A DNA stretch of 58,220 bases from Deltaproteobacteria bacterium (GCA_016182965.1 JACPFM010000049.1:1-58220); one strand, 5' to 3'. Shown: positions 30,481-39,548, numbered from the stretch's first letter. Program-made: numbers and translations. The notes: a model not told the origin generated them from the sequence alone.

Positions 30481-31350
30481 TCAGTTGTTCGAGAGGAGGC
30501 CGCGCAGGTGCTCGGGGGCGATCTTGTACTGCTTGCCGCAGTAGTCACAGCCGATCTCGAGGACTTCGTCGGCGGCGATCAGCTCGGCGAGATCGTGCGG
30601 AGGGAGCGTGGCGAGGCTCGCGAGCACGCGCTCCGCCGAGCAGTTGCAGCCGAACCGGACGTCGTTACGGGCCGTCTGTTTGTGCGGCACGCCGTCGAGC
30701 AGGCGCCCGAGGACCCTCTGCGGATCGGCCGCCGTGGCGGCCGTGTCGGCGAGGAGCGCCTCGACCGGCGGGAAGCTGGCCAGCCGCTCGGTCATCATCT
30801 GCAGCGGCGCCTCGGTCACCTCGGGGAGCAGCTGCACGACGTACCCGGCCGCCGCGCCCAGCTCGTCGCCCGCGAAGCGGCTGCCGATCGCGACGAAGGA
30901 GGCGACCTGCTCCGACACGCGGAAGTACTCCATCAACGCGTCGGCGACGGGGCGCGCGGCGTCGAGCATGACCTGCCCCTGCTGCAGGGCGCCGTTGTGC
31001 AGCGAGCGCATCACCGTCAGGTGATTCATCGTCTCGAGGATGCCGGCCGTCGCCCCGGCCACGAGCTGCGACAGGCCGCGGGTGATCCCCTCGGGCATGG
31101 CGTCGGCGGAGAAGCGGTTGCGCTTCCCGTCCGAGAGGATGGCCTGGACCCGGAGGTCGGGCGCCATGGTCTCGCGCACCAGCACCGTGGCGGTGACCAG
31201 ATCGGCGAGGCGGCGGGCGAACGGCCCGCGCACCTTCTGCGCGCCGAGGACCCCGCGGGCCGTTTCGGTCGTGAGCGCGGCAATGACGCGGAATGCGCCA
31301 TCCTCGGTCACTGCGCGAAGGACGTGGTCGGAGGCCATCCCCTTGACCAT
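30481..31350 (-). CDS. hslO: Redox-regulated chaperone Hsp33
   Basis: 289 residues. Hsp33 is a holdase switched on when its C-terminal zinc centre is oxidised. Zinc cysteines are present: FGCNCSAERV (C-x-C) and GCDYCGKQY (C-x-x-C). The core has the family pattern (ILSDGKRNRF, GYVVQLLPEVTE). Start: ATG 31350 (MVKGMASDHV) preferred; the ATG at 31338 has AAGGGG directly against it, too close to work. 66 bp upstream of hflX on the same strand, so chaperone and ribosome-rescue GTPase may share a stress operon. Confidence 0.95.
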   Translation of the reverse strand: MVKGMASDHVLRAVTEDGAFRVIAALTTETARGVLGAQKVRGPFARRLADLVTATVLVRETMAPDLRVQAILSDGKRNRFSADAMPEGITRGLSQLVAGATAGILETMNHLTVMRSLHNGALQQGQVMLDAARPVADALMEYFRVSEQVASFVAIGSRFAGDELGAAAGYVVQLLPEVTEAPLQMMTERLASFPPVEALLADTAATAADPQRVLGRLLDGVPHKQTARNDVRFGCNCSAERVLASLATLPPHDLAELIAADEVLEIGCDYCGKQYKIAPEHLRGLLSNN

Positions 31351-31500
31351 TCCGCATCGTCGCCGGCGTGTCGAGGTGAGCCAGACGGCCGACCAGGCCC
31401 GACCGGGGTGACACGCTGCGAAATGGATTACGCGCGGCGCCGTTTTTTCGCACCGGATGCGATCTTGACCCCGCCGCGATCGTGCGTTTGATGTCGAAGC

Positions 31501-32250
31501 GTGGAGCTCCCCGACCTGCCGCGGATCCCCTACCCCGCCATCGGCGCGATGAAGTTCGTCGCGCGCGAGCTGTCGGCGACCGTGCGCGTCGGTCTCGCCG
31601 CGCCGCGCGGCTGGGGTCTGCGCACGCACGCGGCCGTCCGGTCCTCCCGGCCCTGTGAGGACGCGGTCGTCCTCGTCCACGGCCTGCTCGCGACCGCCGG
31701 TGCGTTCGCGCCCGTCGTCCGCCACCTGCGCGAGGAGCTCGCGCTCGACGTCCGCACGTTCACCTTCCTGCCCGGCGCCTCGCTCGATCGCATCGCGACG
31801 ATGATCTCGCGCGCCGTCGGCGAGTACCCGCACGCCTGCCGCGTCCACCTCGTCGGTCACTCCATCGGCGGGCTCGCCATCCGCTGGTACGTGCAAGAGC
31901 GCGAGCACGACCCGCGCGTCGTGCAGACGCTGAGCATCGCCAGCCCCTTCCGCGGGGCCGATCTCGCCGACCTGTTCCACCCGCGGCTCCGCAGCCTCGC
32001 GTTCCCGCTGCACGATCAGCTCGCCCGCATCATCGAGCGGGCTCCGCAGCACCTGCGCCGCGTGCCGCACATGTCGATCGTGGCCGAGAAGGATCAGCTG
32101 GTCACGCCGGTGAGCGGCATCCTCCCGGGCGCGCCGAGCTACGTGCTGCACGACACCGGGCACAACGGCGCGCTGTTCCACCCGAAGCTGTTCGAGGTGA
32201 TCACCCGCGAGATCACCCGGCGCATCCCCCGCGACGAGCTCGGCGGCTGA
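31501..32250 (+). CDS. Alpha/beta hydrolase, triacylglycerol-lipase-like
   Basis: 249 residues from the GTG at 31501 (TTTGAT 8 nt upstream); an internal ATG lies at codon 17. LVHGLLAT (oxyanion), VGHSIGGLA with nucleophile Ser, AEKDQLVTP with the acid and DTGHNGALF with the His complete a catalytic triad. No signal peptide, so it is cytoplasmic or membrane-peripheral. Similar to bacterial lipases of the Bacillus LipA / PGAP1-like type; substrate unproven. Divergent from hslO. Confidence 0.85.
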   Translation: MELPDLPRIPYPAIGAMKFVARELSATVRVGLAAPRGWGLRTHAAVRSSRPCEDAVVLVHGLLATAGAFAPVVRHLREELALDVRTFTFLPGASLDRIATMISRAVGEYPHACRVHLVGHSIGGLAIRWYVQEREHDPRVVQTLSIASPFRGADLADLFHPRLRSLAFPLHDQLARIIERAPQHLRRVPHMSIVAEKDQLVTPVSGILPGAPSYVLHDTGHNGALFHPKLFEVITREITRRIPRDELGG

Positions 32251-32335
32251 CGAGCGGTCGCGGCCGCGCGCGCACACTTCGAACCGCAGGGTGGCCGGCG
32301 AATCGCCGCGCATGCGCGTATCGAGGGCGACCGCA

Positions 32336-32365
32336 TTGACGAGCTGAGAGCGCTCCGGGGATAGT
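32336..32365 (+). promoter_or_regulatory. Promoter of the FG-GAP/MYXO-CTERM gene
   Basis: TTGACG (32336-32341), 18-bp spacer, GATAGT (32360-32365), then 7 nt to the ATG at 32373. The predicted transcription start is at the start codon. Confidence 0.55.
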
Positions 32366-32372
32366 CGGCCGG

Positions 32373-35291
32373 ATGCGCTCGTTTTCCTTCCGCGTCGCTT
32401 CGATCCTCGGCTCGCTGCCGCTCGCAGGCCTCGGCTCGCTGCCGCTCGCAGGCCTCGGCTCGCCGGTGCTCGCAGGCCTCGGCTCGCTGGTGCTCGCAGC
32501 GTGCTCGCCCGACGCCGGCCGCGAGGTCGCGCCCCAGGAGTCGACCGGCACGGCGAAGCAGGCGCTCCTCTACACGCCGTTCGAGGGGAAGCTGCTCGGG
32601 ACCGATCTCGCGGCCGGCGGCTTCCAGGGCTTCTCGGTCGCGATCAGCGGAGACACGGCGGTCGTCGGCGGCGCCAAGGAGTTCTATCCGTGGAGCGCCG
32701 GCGGAGCGTACGTCTTCGTGCGCAGCGGCTCGACGTGGACCCAGCAGGCGAAGCTGACGCCCGCGTCCCTCGGCGGCGACGACAGGTACGGCAACGCGGT
32801 TGCCATCGACGGCGACACGATCGCGGTCGGAGCGCCGAGCTTCGACGCCGGTGGCCGCGCCGGCAGCGGCAGCGTCTTCATCTACGTGCGCTCGGGGACG
32901 ACGTGGACGGAGCAGGCGCGGATCACGCCGACCGACAGCGCAGCGTTCGACGGCTTCGGCTACGCGGTCGCGCTCTCCGGAGACGTGGTGCTCGCGGGCG
33001 CGCCGTGGAAGGTCTCCGACGCCGGCGCCGCCTACGTCTTCACGCGCAGCGGCACGGCGTGGACGCAGTCGCTCAAGCTCTCGAACGGAGTGGCCGGCGA
33101 GATGTACGGCCGCGCCGTCGCGATCGGCGGCAACTACTACGCGATCGGCGCGCCCGGCAACGACGTGAAGGCGTTCGACGCGGGCGCCGTGTACATCGTG
33201 CAGAAGGTCGGCGGCTACGTCACCACGCGCCAGCCCGACGCCGTAGCGAACGGCTGGTTCGGCAAGACGCTCGCCACCAACGGCAGCCACCTGGCGATCG
33301 GAGCGCCGGACGGGTCGACCGGGACGGTCTACGTCTTCACGCAGTACTCGAGCACGTGGGGCGACATCCCGACGAAGCTCACCGGCGGCTCGGGCTTCGG
33401 CACCGGCCTCGCGATGAACGACACCATGCTCGCCGTCGGCGACGCCTATTACAGCTACTCGGGCGCGAACACCGCGGGGCGGGTCGTCGTCTACAACAGG
33501 TCCGGGTGGGCCGAAGACGCGGTGCTCTCGGCGAGCGATCGCGCGGCGTCGGACAACTACGGAGCAGCCGTCGCGCTCACGAACGACACCCTCGTCATCG
33601 GCGCGCCGGGCCGCGACGACAAGGGCACCGACTCGGGGGCCGCGTACGTCCACCGGGTGATCGCCGAGAAGGCCAAGGGCGCCGCGTGCACGGTGAACGA
33701 CGAATGCGCCAGCAAGTACTGCGTCGACGGCGTCTGCTGCGTCAACGCCTGCAACACACGTTGCGTCTCGTGTGCGGCGGCGAAGAAGGCGAGCGGCGCC
33801 GACGGCGACTGCGGCCCGACCAAGGACGGCCTCGTCGAGCCGGGCGACTGCACCGCGGCCGCCTGCACCGGCACGACCCTGACCAACGCGCAGGTCTGCG
33901 ACGGCGCCGCCAACTGCAAGTCGGGCGGCTCCGTCTCTTGCGGTCTCTACACGTGCGCTTCGTCGGGCTCGGCGTGCAACACGACCTGCACCACCGACGC
34001 GCAGTGCGCAGCCGGGGCCTGGTGCGAGGCCGGCAGCTGCAAGGCCGACCTCGACGACGGCGCGGCGTGCGCGCGCGCAGCGCAGTGCAAGACCGGCTTC
34101 TGCGTCGACGGCGTGTGCTGCGACGCCGCGTGCACCGGCAAGTGCGAGGCGTGCACGACGGCGAAGAAGGGCGCCGGCGCCAACGGCAAGTGCGATCCGG
34201 TCGCCGCCGACAGCGATCCCGACAACGAGTGCGCCGCGGCGACCGGCGAGCCGTGCGGGCTGCCCGGCACCTGCGACGGTCTCGGCGCGTGCCGTCTCTA
34301 CGCGAAGAGCGGCACCGTCTGCGGCGCGACCAGCTGCGTCGACGGCAAGGTCACCGGCAAGGTGTGCAACGGCGCCGGCGCCTGCGGCGACGCGACGGGC
34401 GTGTCCTGCGGCGCCTACGCCTGCTCGGGGACTTCGTGCAAGACCGCCTGCACGGACGCGACCGCGGCGGAGGACTGCGCGGCGACCGCGTACTGCACGG
34501 CCGCGGGCACCTGCGCGCCCAAGCGAGCCAACGGTACGTCGTGCGCCGCCGGCAAGGAGTGCACGAGCGGCTTCTGCGTCGACGGCGTCTGCTGCGCGTC
34601 GACGTGCAGCGGGCAGTGCGAGGCGTGCAACGAGACCGGCACCGAGGGCGCGTGCGTCCCGGTGAGCGGCGCGCCGCGCGGCACCAAGCGCCCGCCGTGC
34701 TCGGGCGATCCGGCGACCTGCGGCGGCAAGTGCAACGGCATCAACGCCGCGCAGTGCGACTACCCCGCGGCGACGAAGGACTGCGGCACCAGGTGCGAGG
34801 GCTCGAGCTCCGTCGAGCGCACCTGCGACGGCAAGGGCGAGTGCGTCGCCAAGGACGCCCGTTCGTGCGCGCCGTTCGCTTGCGACACGAACGGCAAATG
34901 CCGCACGACGTGCGCCGCCGACACGGACTGCACGACGGGCAACCGCTGCGCCGACGGCACGTGCGCCCCGACCGGCGGCGCCAAGTGCCTCGACCCGACC
35001 CAGTCGCAGTCGGCAGACGGAAAGACCGTCCCTTGCGGCGCCTACAAGTGCGACGAGCTCACCGGCGGCTGCAAGCAGGTGTGCACCGATAGCGCCGACT
35101 GCGCCACGACCCATCTCTGCAACGCCACGACCAAGACCTGCGAGCCGGCCGCCGCGCCGACGACCGAGGACTCGTCGAGCGGGTGCGGCTGCGAGACGGG
35201 CGTCGGACGCGCGTCGAGCTTCGGTCTCGCGGCGATCGCGTTCCTTTCGGCGGTGGTCGCCCGCCGCCTCCGCGCGGGGCCGCGGTCGTGA
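32373..35291 (+). CDS. FG-GAP propeller / cysteine-rich surface protein with lipobox and MYXO-CTERM
   Basis: 972 residues. The signal peptide is unusual: its core is four tandem 8-residue units (GSLPLAGL) ending in VLAAC, Cys44. Residues about 68-430 hold seven FG-GAP-like repeats (AVAIDGDTIAVGAP, AVALSGDVVLAGAP ...), as in a seven-bladed integrin-alpha-like propeller. Residues about 430-930 are cysteine-rich stalk modules with CVDGVCC, of the same type as the giant lipoprotein at 1-6453. The C terminus GCGCETG + FGLAAIAFLSAVV + ARRLRAG is a MYXO-CTERM sorting signal. Lipobox and C-terminal tag together suggest attachment at one or both ends. Probable adhesin; inference. Confidence 0.88.
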   Translation: MRSFSFRVASILGSLPLAGLGSLPLAGLGSPVLAGLGSLVLAACSPDAGREVAPQESTGTAKQALLYTPFEGKLLGTDLAAGGFQGFSVAISGDTAVVGGAKEFYPWSAGGAYVFVRSGSTWTQQAKLTPASLGGDDRYGNAVAIDGDTIAVGAPSFDAGGRAGSGSVFIYVRSGTTWTEQARITPTDSAAFDGFGYAVALSGDVVLAGAPWKVSDAGAAYVFTRSGTAWTQSLKLSNGVAGEMYGRAVAIGGNYYAIGAPGNDVKAFDAGAVYIVQKVGGYVTTRQPDAVANGWFGKTLATNGSHLAIGAPDGSTGTVYVFTQYSSTWGDIPTKLTGGSGFGTGLAMNDTMLAVGDAYYSYSGANTAGRVVVYNRSGWAEDAVLSASDRAASDNYGAAVALTNDTLVIGAPGRDDKGTDSGAAYVHRVIAEKAKGAACTVNDECASKYCVDGVCCVNACNTRCVSCAAAKKASGADGDCGPTKDGLVEPGDCTAAACTGTTLTNAQVCDGAANCKSGGSVSCGLYTCASSGSACNTTCTTDAQCAAGAWCEAGSCKADLDDGAACARAAQCKTGFCVDGVCCDAACTGKCEACTTAKKGAGANGKCDPVAADSDPDNECAAATGEPCGLPGTCDGLGACRLYAKSGTVCGATSCVDGKVTGKVCNGAGACGDATGVSCGAYACSGTSCKTACTDATAAEDCAATAYCTAAGTCAPKRANGTSCAAGKECTSGFCVDGVCCASTCSGQCEACNETGTEGACVPVSGAPRGTKRPPCSGDPATCGGKCNGINAAQCDYPAATKDCGTRCEGSSSVERTCDGKGECVAKDARSCAPFACDTNGKCRTTCAADTDCTTGNRCADGTCAPTGGAKCLDPTQSQSADGKTVPCGAYKCDELTGGCKQVCTDSADCATTHLCNATTKTCEPAAAPTTEDSSSGCGCETGVGRASSFGLAAIAFLSAVVARRLRAGPRS
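32409..32504. repeat. 24-bp tandem repeat x4 encoding a signal-peptide core
   Basis: Units 32409-32432, 32433-32456, 32457-32480 and 32481-32504; the first two are identical. In frame, each encodes eight residues of the hydrophobic signal region. Confidence 0.95.
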
Positions 35292-35304
35292 TATTCAGGA
35301 GCGC

Positions 35305-35778
35305 GTGAAGCTCCCTGCCCTTCTCTTCCTCGGCTCGCTGATCGTCGCCTGTTCCTCCTCGGAGGAGCCGTCGTCGCCGCCCCCGGTGCCCTGCAACAAG
35401 GACCCGTGGCAGTGCCCCGCGGGTCAGACCTGCTGGCCGAAGGACACGGCGGGCACCTTCGCCTGCCTCAACAGCGCGGTCGGCGTGGCCAAGGGCGACG
35501 AGTGCGCCAACATGGTCGGCTCGCCGACCTGCGGCGACGGCCTGGCGTGCTTCCAGGCCGTGGGTGAGGCGAAGGGCAAGTGCGTGCCCTTCTGCGACAC
35601 CGCGAAGACCGGGCGCGGCTGCGGCGCCGGCGAGGCGTGTACGACCGTGACGCTGGCGGGCACCTCCTCCTCGTTCATGGTCTGCATCGGAAAGACCACG
35701 CCGCCGGCGGACGCCGGCACCGACGCGCTCGCGAGTGACGGCGCCGCCGAAGCGGCGGGTGACGCCGCGGGCGACTGA
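35305..35778 (+). CDS. Small cysteine-rich lipoprotein
   Basis: 157 residues from a GTG at 35305 with AGGAG 3 nt upstream, 13 nt after the FG-GAP gene. Signal MKLPALLFLGSLIVAC, Cys16. About ten cysteines in the mature part (PCNKDPWQCPAGQTCW, CGDGLACFQ, GCGAGEACT) in patterns such as CxxGxxC, so a small disulfide-rich domain, then a low-complexity Asp/Ala tail. Such proteins often accompany myxobacterial surface proteins; no function known. Confidence 0.75.
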   Translation: MKLPALLFLGSLIVACSSSEEPSSPPPVPCNKDPWQCPAGQTCWPKDTAGTFACLNSAVGVAKGDECANMVGSPTCGDGLACFQAVGEAKGKCVPFCDTAKTGRGCGAGEACTTVTLAGTSSSFMVCIGKTTPPADAGTDALASDGAAEAAGDAAGD

Positions 35779-35824
35779 CGCCGGTCCCCCACGCGCCCAT
35801 CGGGTGTCGCGGCCGCGCGCCGTG

Positions 35825-35830
35825 TACCAT
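35825..35830 (+). promoter_or_regulatory. Candidate -10 element (TACCAT) for the 35837 gene
   Basis: TACCAT ends exactly 6 nt before the ATG at 35837. Confidence 0.45.
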
Positions 35831-35836
35831 CGGGGG

Positions 35837-36748
35837 ATGAAGCGCCTCTTCGTCCTCGTCGCGCTCCTCTCGGCGTGCAGCTCCGCGTCCGACGCGACCG
35901 AGCCCTCCACGACCGCGGACTCCTCGGTCGCCGACACCGCCAAAGCGCCGATCGACACCGCCGTCGAGGACACCGGCGGCGGCTTCGATCTCGGACCGTC
36001 CGAGGCGAGCACCTGCGTGCCCACCGAGACGCTCGAGACCAAGTGCAACGCGATCGACGACGACTGCAACGGCGCCGTCGACGACGTCGACGTCGGCAAG
36101 GACGGCATCTGCGACTGCCTCGGCCTGAAGATCCTCGGGACCTCCGGCTCGCTCGCCGCCTCGACGTTCGAGGCGTGGCTGAAGGCGAAGGGCACGACGA
36201 CGACGCGCCGCCTCGACTCCGCCGGCGGCCCGCTGACCGCCGCGGAGCTCGCGGGCATCGACATCGTGATCCTCGATCGCCTGTCGCGCGACTACGACAA
36301 GAGCGAGGTCGACGTGCTGCAGGCGTTCGTGAAAGAGGGCGGCGCGCTCATCTCCATGACCGGCTACGACCACAGCGGCGCCGACGCGACCCGCCCCAAC
36401 GGTATCCTCGCGGGGCTCGGCGCGACCTACGACACGACCGTCCGCCCGAATGCGCCGATCACCGACTGGGACAAGACCCACCCGATCGCGAAGGACATGA
36501 CCTCGGTGACGTTCGCCGGCGGCTACGCGGTGACGCCCATCACCGGGTTCACCACCGCGGTGGTGGCGCGATCGAGCGGCTCGCCCGTCGCGGTGGCGAT
36601 CGAGATCGGCAAGGGGCGCGTGTTCGTCTGGGGCGACGAGTGGATCGAATACGACTCGGAGTGGGCGACGATCCCGGCCATCCCCAAGCTGTGGGCGAAC
36701 ATCTTCGGCTGGGTCGTGCAGCGTCGCTGCGGAGTGAAGATCTTCTGA
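35837..36748 (+). CDS. Lipoprotein with MopE-like metal-binding motif and glutamine-amidotransferase-like domain
   Basis: 303 residues. The ATG at 35837 opens MKRLFVLVALLSAC (Cys14), then a Thr/Asp/Ala linker. CNAIDDDCNGAVDD (about residues 72-85) matches the putative metal-binding repeat first described in MopE-type proteins. Residues about 95-295 form an alpha/beta domain (LKILGTSGS, DIVILDRLSRDYDKSE, EGGALISMTGYD, GRVFVWGDEW) resembling class I glutamine-amidotransferase-like folds; no nucleophile Cys is evident at the elbow, so it may be a binding domain. Monocistronic by appearance. Confidence 0.75.
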   Translation: MKRLFVLVALLSACSSASDATEPSTTADSSVADTAKAPIDTAVEDTGGGFDLGPSEASTCVPTETLETKCNAIDDDCNGAVDDVDVGKDGICDCLGLKILGTSGSLAASTFEAWLKAKGTTTTRRLDSAGGPLTAAELAGIDIVILDRLSRDYDKSEVDVLQAFVKEGGALISMTGYDHSGADATRPNGILAGLGATYDTTVRPNAPITDWDKTHPIAKDMTSVTFAGGYAVTPITGFTTAVVARSSGSPVAVAIEIGKGRVFVWGDEWIEYDSEWATIPAIPKLWANIFGWVVQRRCGVKIF

Positions 36749-36787
36749 CTCGGGCTCGCCCTCTTCGGCCAGGGGCTCGTCGCTGCT

Positions 36788-36812
36788 GGGGAGGTCGAAG
36801 GTTCGAGACCCC
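36788..36812. terminator. Candidate hairpin after the 35837-36748 gene
   Basis: Stem TCGAA-GG-TTCGA (36795-36806) flanked by GGGG (36788-36791) and CCCC (36809-36812). 40 bp after the stop codon; no T run, so intrinsic termination is uncertain. Confidence 0.3.
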
Positions 36813-36910
36813 GCCCGTCGACCACGGACGCGACGCCGGCGACCTGCGTCACGCCTTGACGCATGTCGGCGCCGCCGCTGCGCGACGTGCGACCGCGGCC
36901 GGACGAGTGC

Positions 36911-36916
36911 TACACT
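36911..36916 (+). promoter_or_regulatory. Candidate -10 element (TACACT) for the subtilase gene
   Basis: TACACT ends 6 nt before the ATG at 36923. Confidence 0.45.
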
Positions 36917-36922
36917 CGTGCG

Positions 36923-39496
36923 ATGCGTGCGAGGGGGTCCGCCCGCAAGGGCGGCGTGGTCGTAGCGTTCGCCGTGCCGCTGTTGCTCGGTCACGCGGGC
37001 GCGGCGACCGGCGCGCATCCCACGAGCGCGACGGCGGCCGCGATGGCGCCAGCCGCGAGCACGACGCCGCACGTCCCGCCGACGCGCATCGATCCCGCGC
37101 TCGCGAACGTCTTCGCGTTCCGCGCGCGCACCGGGCGCACGCCGCTCGCGTACGAGCCGAACGAGCGCTTCGAGCGCGAGGGGCGGCTCCCGGTCGTCAT
37201 CCGCTTCGCCTCGCCGCCGGCGCGCGCGGGCCTGCTGCCGCTCGCATCCGGCGCGTACGCCGCCGTCGTCGACGCGGCGGAGCTCGCGCGGCTCGCGGGC
37301 GATCCCGACGTGCTGCGCGTCACCTGCGATCTCCCGAGGCGCGCGCTCTTGCCGCTCGACCAGTCGGCGCGCGAGACCGGCGTCGCGGGCGCCCGCCGCG
37401 CCCTCCGGCTGAAGGACGGCACCGAGCTCGACGGGCGCGGGACGCGCATCGCCGACGTCGACTCGGGCACGTTCGTCTATCACCCGTCGTTGTTCCGCGC
37501 CGACGGTGGCGTCTACCGTTGGGTCGACGTGAACGGCGACGGTCTGCTCACGACCGGCGTCGACGGCATCGATCTCGACGGCAACGGCGCCCTCTCGGCC
37601 GACGAGAAGCTCCGCCTGCTCTACGTCGACTCGCCGATCCACGCGAGCGGCTTCGACGCGAACGTCGACTACCTGTTCCTCGACTCCAACGGCAACGGCG
37701 AGCGCGACTACGGGCGCAATTTCGGCGAGGACGCGCCCGCGCTCGGCGAGCCGATCTTCGTCGTCGACGACGTCGATCACGACGGCAAGCTCGCCGTCTC
37801 CGAGAAGCTCCTGCGCCTGGGGACGAGCAAGGTCGCGGCGGTGCGCGCCGACAAGACGTTCACGCGCGGCAGCGCGTCGTCCGGCGTCAACGCGTACGGC
37901 GTCACGCTGCTCCGCAGCGAGGAGCTGCTGCAGTACTCCGATCACGGCACGGCGGTCGCCGGCATCCTGGTCGGCGGCGTCCCCGAGCGCACCCGGCTGC
38001 TCGGCCTCGCGCCCGGCGCGGAGCTGCTCTCGATCACGTCGTTCAGCCGCGAGGGGCGCTCGGTGTCCATCCAGTGGGCCATCGATCAGAAGGCCGACGT
38101 CCTCCTCTCGGAGTACGGGACGTACACCGGCTTCCCGCTCGACGGCTCGACGGAAGAGGAGCTCATGTACGACGCCGCCGTCGACAAGGGCCTCGCCGTC
38201 GTGAACCCGGCGGGCAACCTCGCCGACGCGTTCAAGCACCGCAGCGTCAAGCTGGTGGCGGGCCCGAACACGTTCCCGCTGACGACGAAGTACGGGTTCG
38301 ACGGCGCGCCGCTCGTCGAGTTCACCGTGCTCCATCGCGGCGAGCCGCGCACGCTGTCGCTGAAGATCACGCTGCCCGACACGACGGTCGTCGACATCCC
38401 AGCGGCGTCGGCGACCGTCGATCTCGAGAAGAACCGGCTGCTGACCGTCGCGCGACGGGTGAGCCCGCGCGGCACCCACGAGATCCACGTCGAGATCTAC
38501 GCCCTGTCGTCGACCGGCTACGGCAAGATGCCCCCCGGGCGCTACTGGCTCGCGATCGACGCCGACGCGCCCGTCGACGTCGAGCTGTACTGCAAGGACT
38601 CGAACACGTCGTGGGGGTACGGCCTGGTCTTCGAGCAGAACACGCCGAGCCGCACGCTCTGCCACCCCGCCACTGACGATCGCGGCCTCATCGTCGCCGC
38701 CTACAACCTCCACGAGGAGTCCGGAGAGCTGGCCGGCGCGATCGCGCGCTACAGCTCGGTCGGTCCGCGCATCGACGGCGCCGCGGGGATCGATCTCGGC
38801 TCGCCCGCGAACCCGTTCGCGCCGACGACGCCCGCCGACGCGCTCTCGAAGACCGTCAACTACGCGCAGTTCAGCGGCACCTCCGGCGCAGGTCCGCACG
38901 TCGCGGCGTCGCTCGCGCTGTTGAAGCAGCTGAACCCGACGAAGACCGGCGCCGAGCTTCACCAGAAGCTCCTCGACTCCGCGCGGCGCGACTCGTTCGT
39001 CGACGACGTGCACCGGTGGGGCAAGGGGAAGCTCGACCTGCTGCGCGCGCTCGATCTCCCGCGCGTCGAGTCGTCGCCGCCGAAGGTGAAGCTCGCGTTT
39101 CCGAGCCCGGCGCCGTTGAAGCAGCCGGTCGAGATCCGCGTCGAGGCCGAGGGCGGAAAGGCCCCGCTGCGCGCGAAGTGGGATCTCGACGACGACGGCA
39201 AGACCGAGGGCGAGTGGGAGCCGCTCGGGGCGAAGACGTTGTCCTCCGACGTGGAGACGTTCAAAGACGTGAAGGTCGACGTGCTCGACGCCGACGGGCA
39301 CCTCAGCGGAGCGACGGCGCGTGTCGTGTTCGCCACGCCGAAGGCTCCGGAGCCGCCCCCGACCCCGGCCGCCGATCCGACGCCACCTGCCGACGAAGCC
39401 GGTGGCTGCGGCTGTTCGACGCCCGGGCGTGCCGCGCAAGTGTGGTGGCTCGCGGCCGCCGTCGCGCTAATCGGGGCGCGCAGACGCCGCGCGTGA
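36923..39496 (+). CDS. Subtilisin-like (S8) serine protease with EF-hand-like loops and MYXO-CTERM
   Basis: 857 residues. The ATG at 36923 opens a signal peptide (GGVVVAFAVPLLLGHAGAATG). Catalytic triad visible: ADVDSGTF (Asp180), SDHGTAVAGIL (His341), FSGTSGAGPHVA (Ser654). Between Asp and His lies a long insertion with calcium-loop motifs DVNGDGLLT, DLDGNGALS, DSNGNGERD and DVDHDGKLA, like EF-hand/dockerin loops, so Ca-dependent stability is plausible. C-terminal Ig/PKD-like segment (KWDLDDDGKTEGEW), Pro-rich linker, then GGCGCSTPG + VWWLAAAVALIG + ARRRRA, a MYXO-CTERM surface tag. Likely a cell-surface protease. Confidence 0.92.
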   Translation: MRARGSARKGGVVVAFAVPLLLGHAGAATGAHPTSATAAAMAPAASTTPHVPPTRIDPALANVFAFRARTGRTPLAYEPNERFEREGRLPVVIRFASPPARAGLLPLASGAYAAVVDAAELARLAGDPDVLRVTCDLPRRALLPLDQSARETGVAGARRALRLKDGTELDGRGTRIADVDSGTFVYHPSLFRADGGVYRWVDVNGDGLLTTGVDGIDLDGNGALSADEKLRLLYVDSPIHASGFDANVDYLFLDSNGNGERDYGRNFGEDAPALGEPIFVVDDVDHDGKLAVSEKLLRLGTSKVAAVRADKTFTRGSASSGVNAYGVTLLRSEELLQYSDHGTAVAGILVGGVPERTRLLGLAPGAELLSITSFSREGRSVSIQWAIDQKADVLLSEYGTYTGFPLDGSTEEELMYDAAVDKGLAVVNPAGNLADAFKHRSVKLVAGPNTFPLTTKYGFDGAPLVEFTVLHRGEPRTLSLKITLPDTTVVDIPAASATVDLEKNRLLTVARRVSPRGTHEIHVEIYALSSTGYGKMPPGRYWLAIDADAPVDVELYCKDSNTSWGYGLVFEQNTPSRTLCHPATDDRGLIVAAYNLHEESGELAGAIARYSSVGPRIDGAAGIDLGSPANPFAPTTPADALSKTVNYAQFSGTSGAGPHVAASLALLKQLNPTKTGAELHQKLLDSARRDSFVDDVHRWGKGKLDLLRALDLPRVESSPPKVKLAFPSPAPLKQPVEIRVEAEGGKAPLRAKWDLDDDGKTEGEWEPLGAKTLSSDVETFKDVKVDVLDADGHLSGATARVVFATPKAPEPPPTPAADPTPPADEAGGCGCSTPGRAAQVWWLAAAVALIGARRRRA

Positions 39497-39548
39497 CCGC
39501 GGCGCGCAGACGCCGCGTGTGAGACGCGGCGCCCAGACGCCGCGTGTG
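39478..39548. repeat. ~27-bp repeat x3 across the stop codon of the subtilase gene
   Basis: CAGACGCCGCG recurs at 39481, 39507 and 39534 (spacing 26 and 27 bp), each followed within a few bases by TGA. The first copy encodes the C-terminal Arg tail and stop. Confidence 0.8.

Noticed and set aside
31338..31338. Alternative hslO start at 31338
   Set aside because: The purine-rich AAGGGG touches the ATG, leaving no spacing for ribosome binding.
36788..36830. tRNA-like 3' end (GGTTCGAGACC ... ACCA)
   Set aside because: T-stem does not pair over five bases and no acceptor or anticodon arm lies upstream.
35675..39439. 1254-codon minus-strand open frame
   Set aside because: Antisense to the subtilase, whose catalytic triad is intact.
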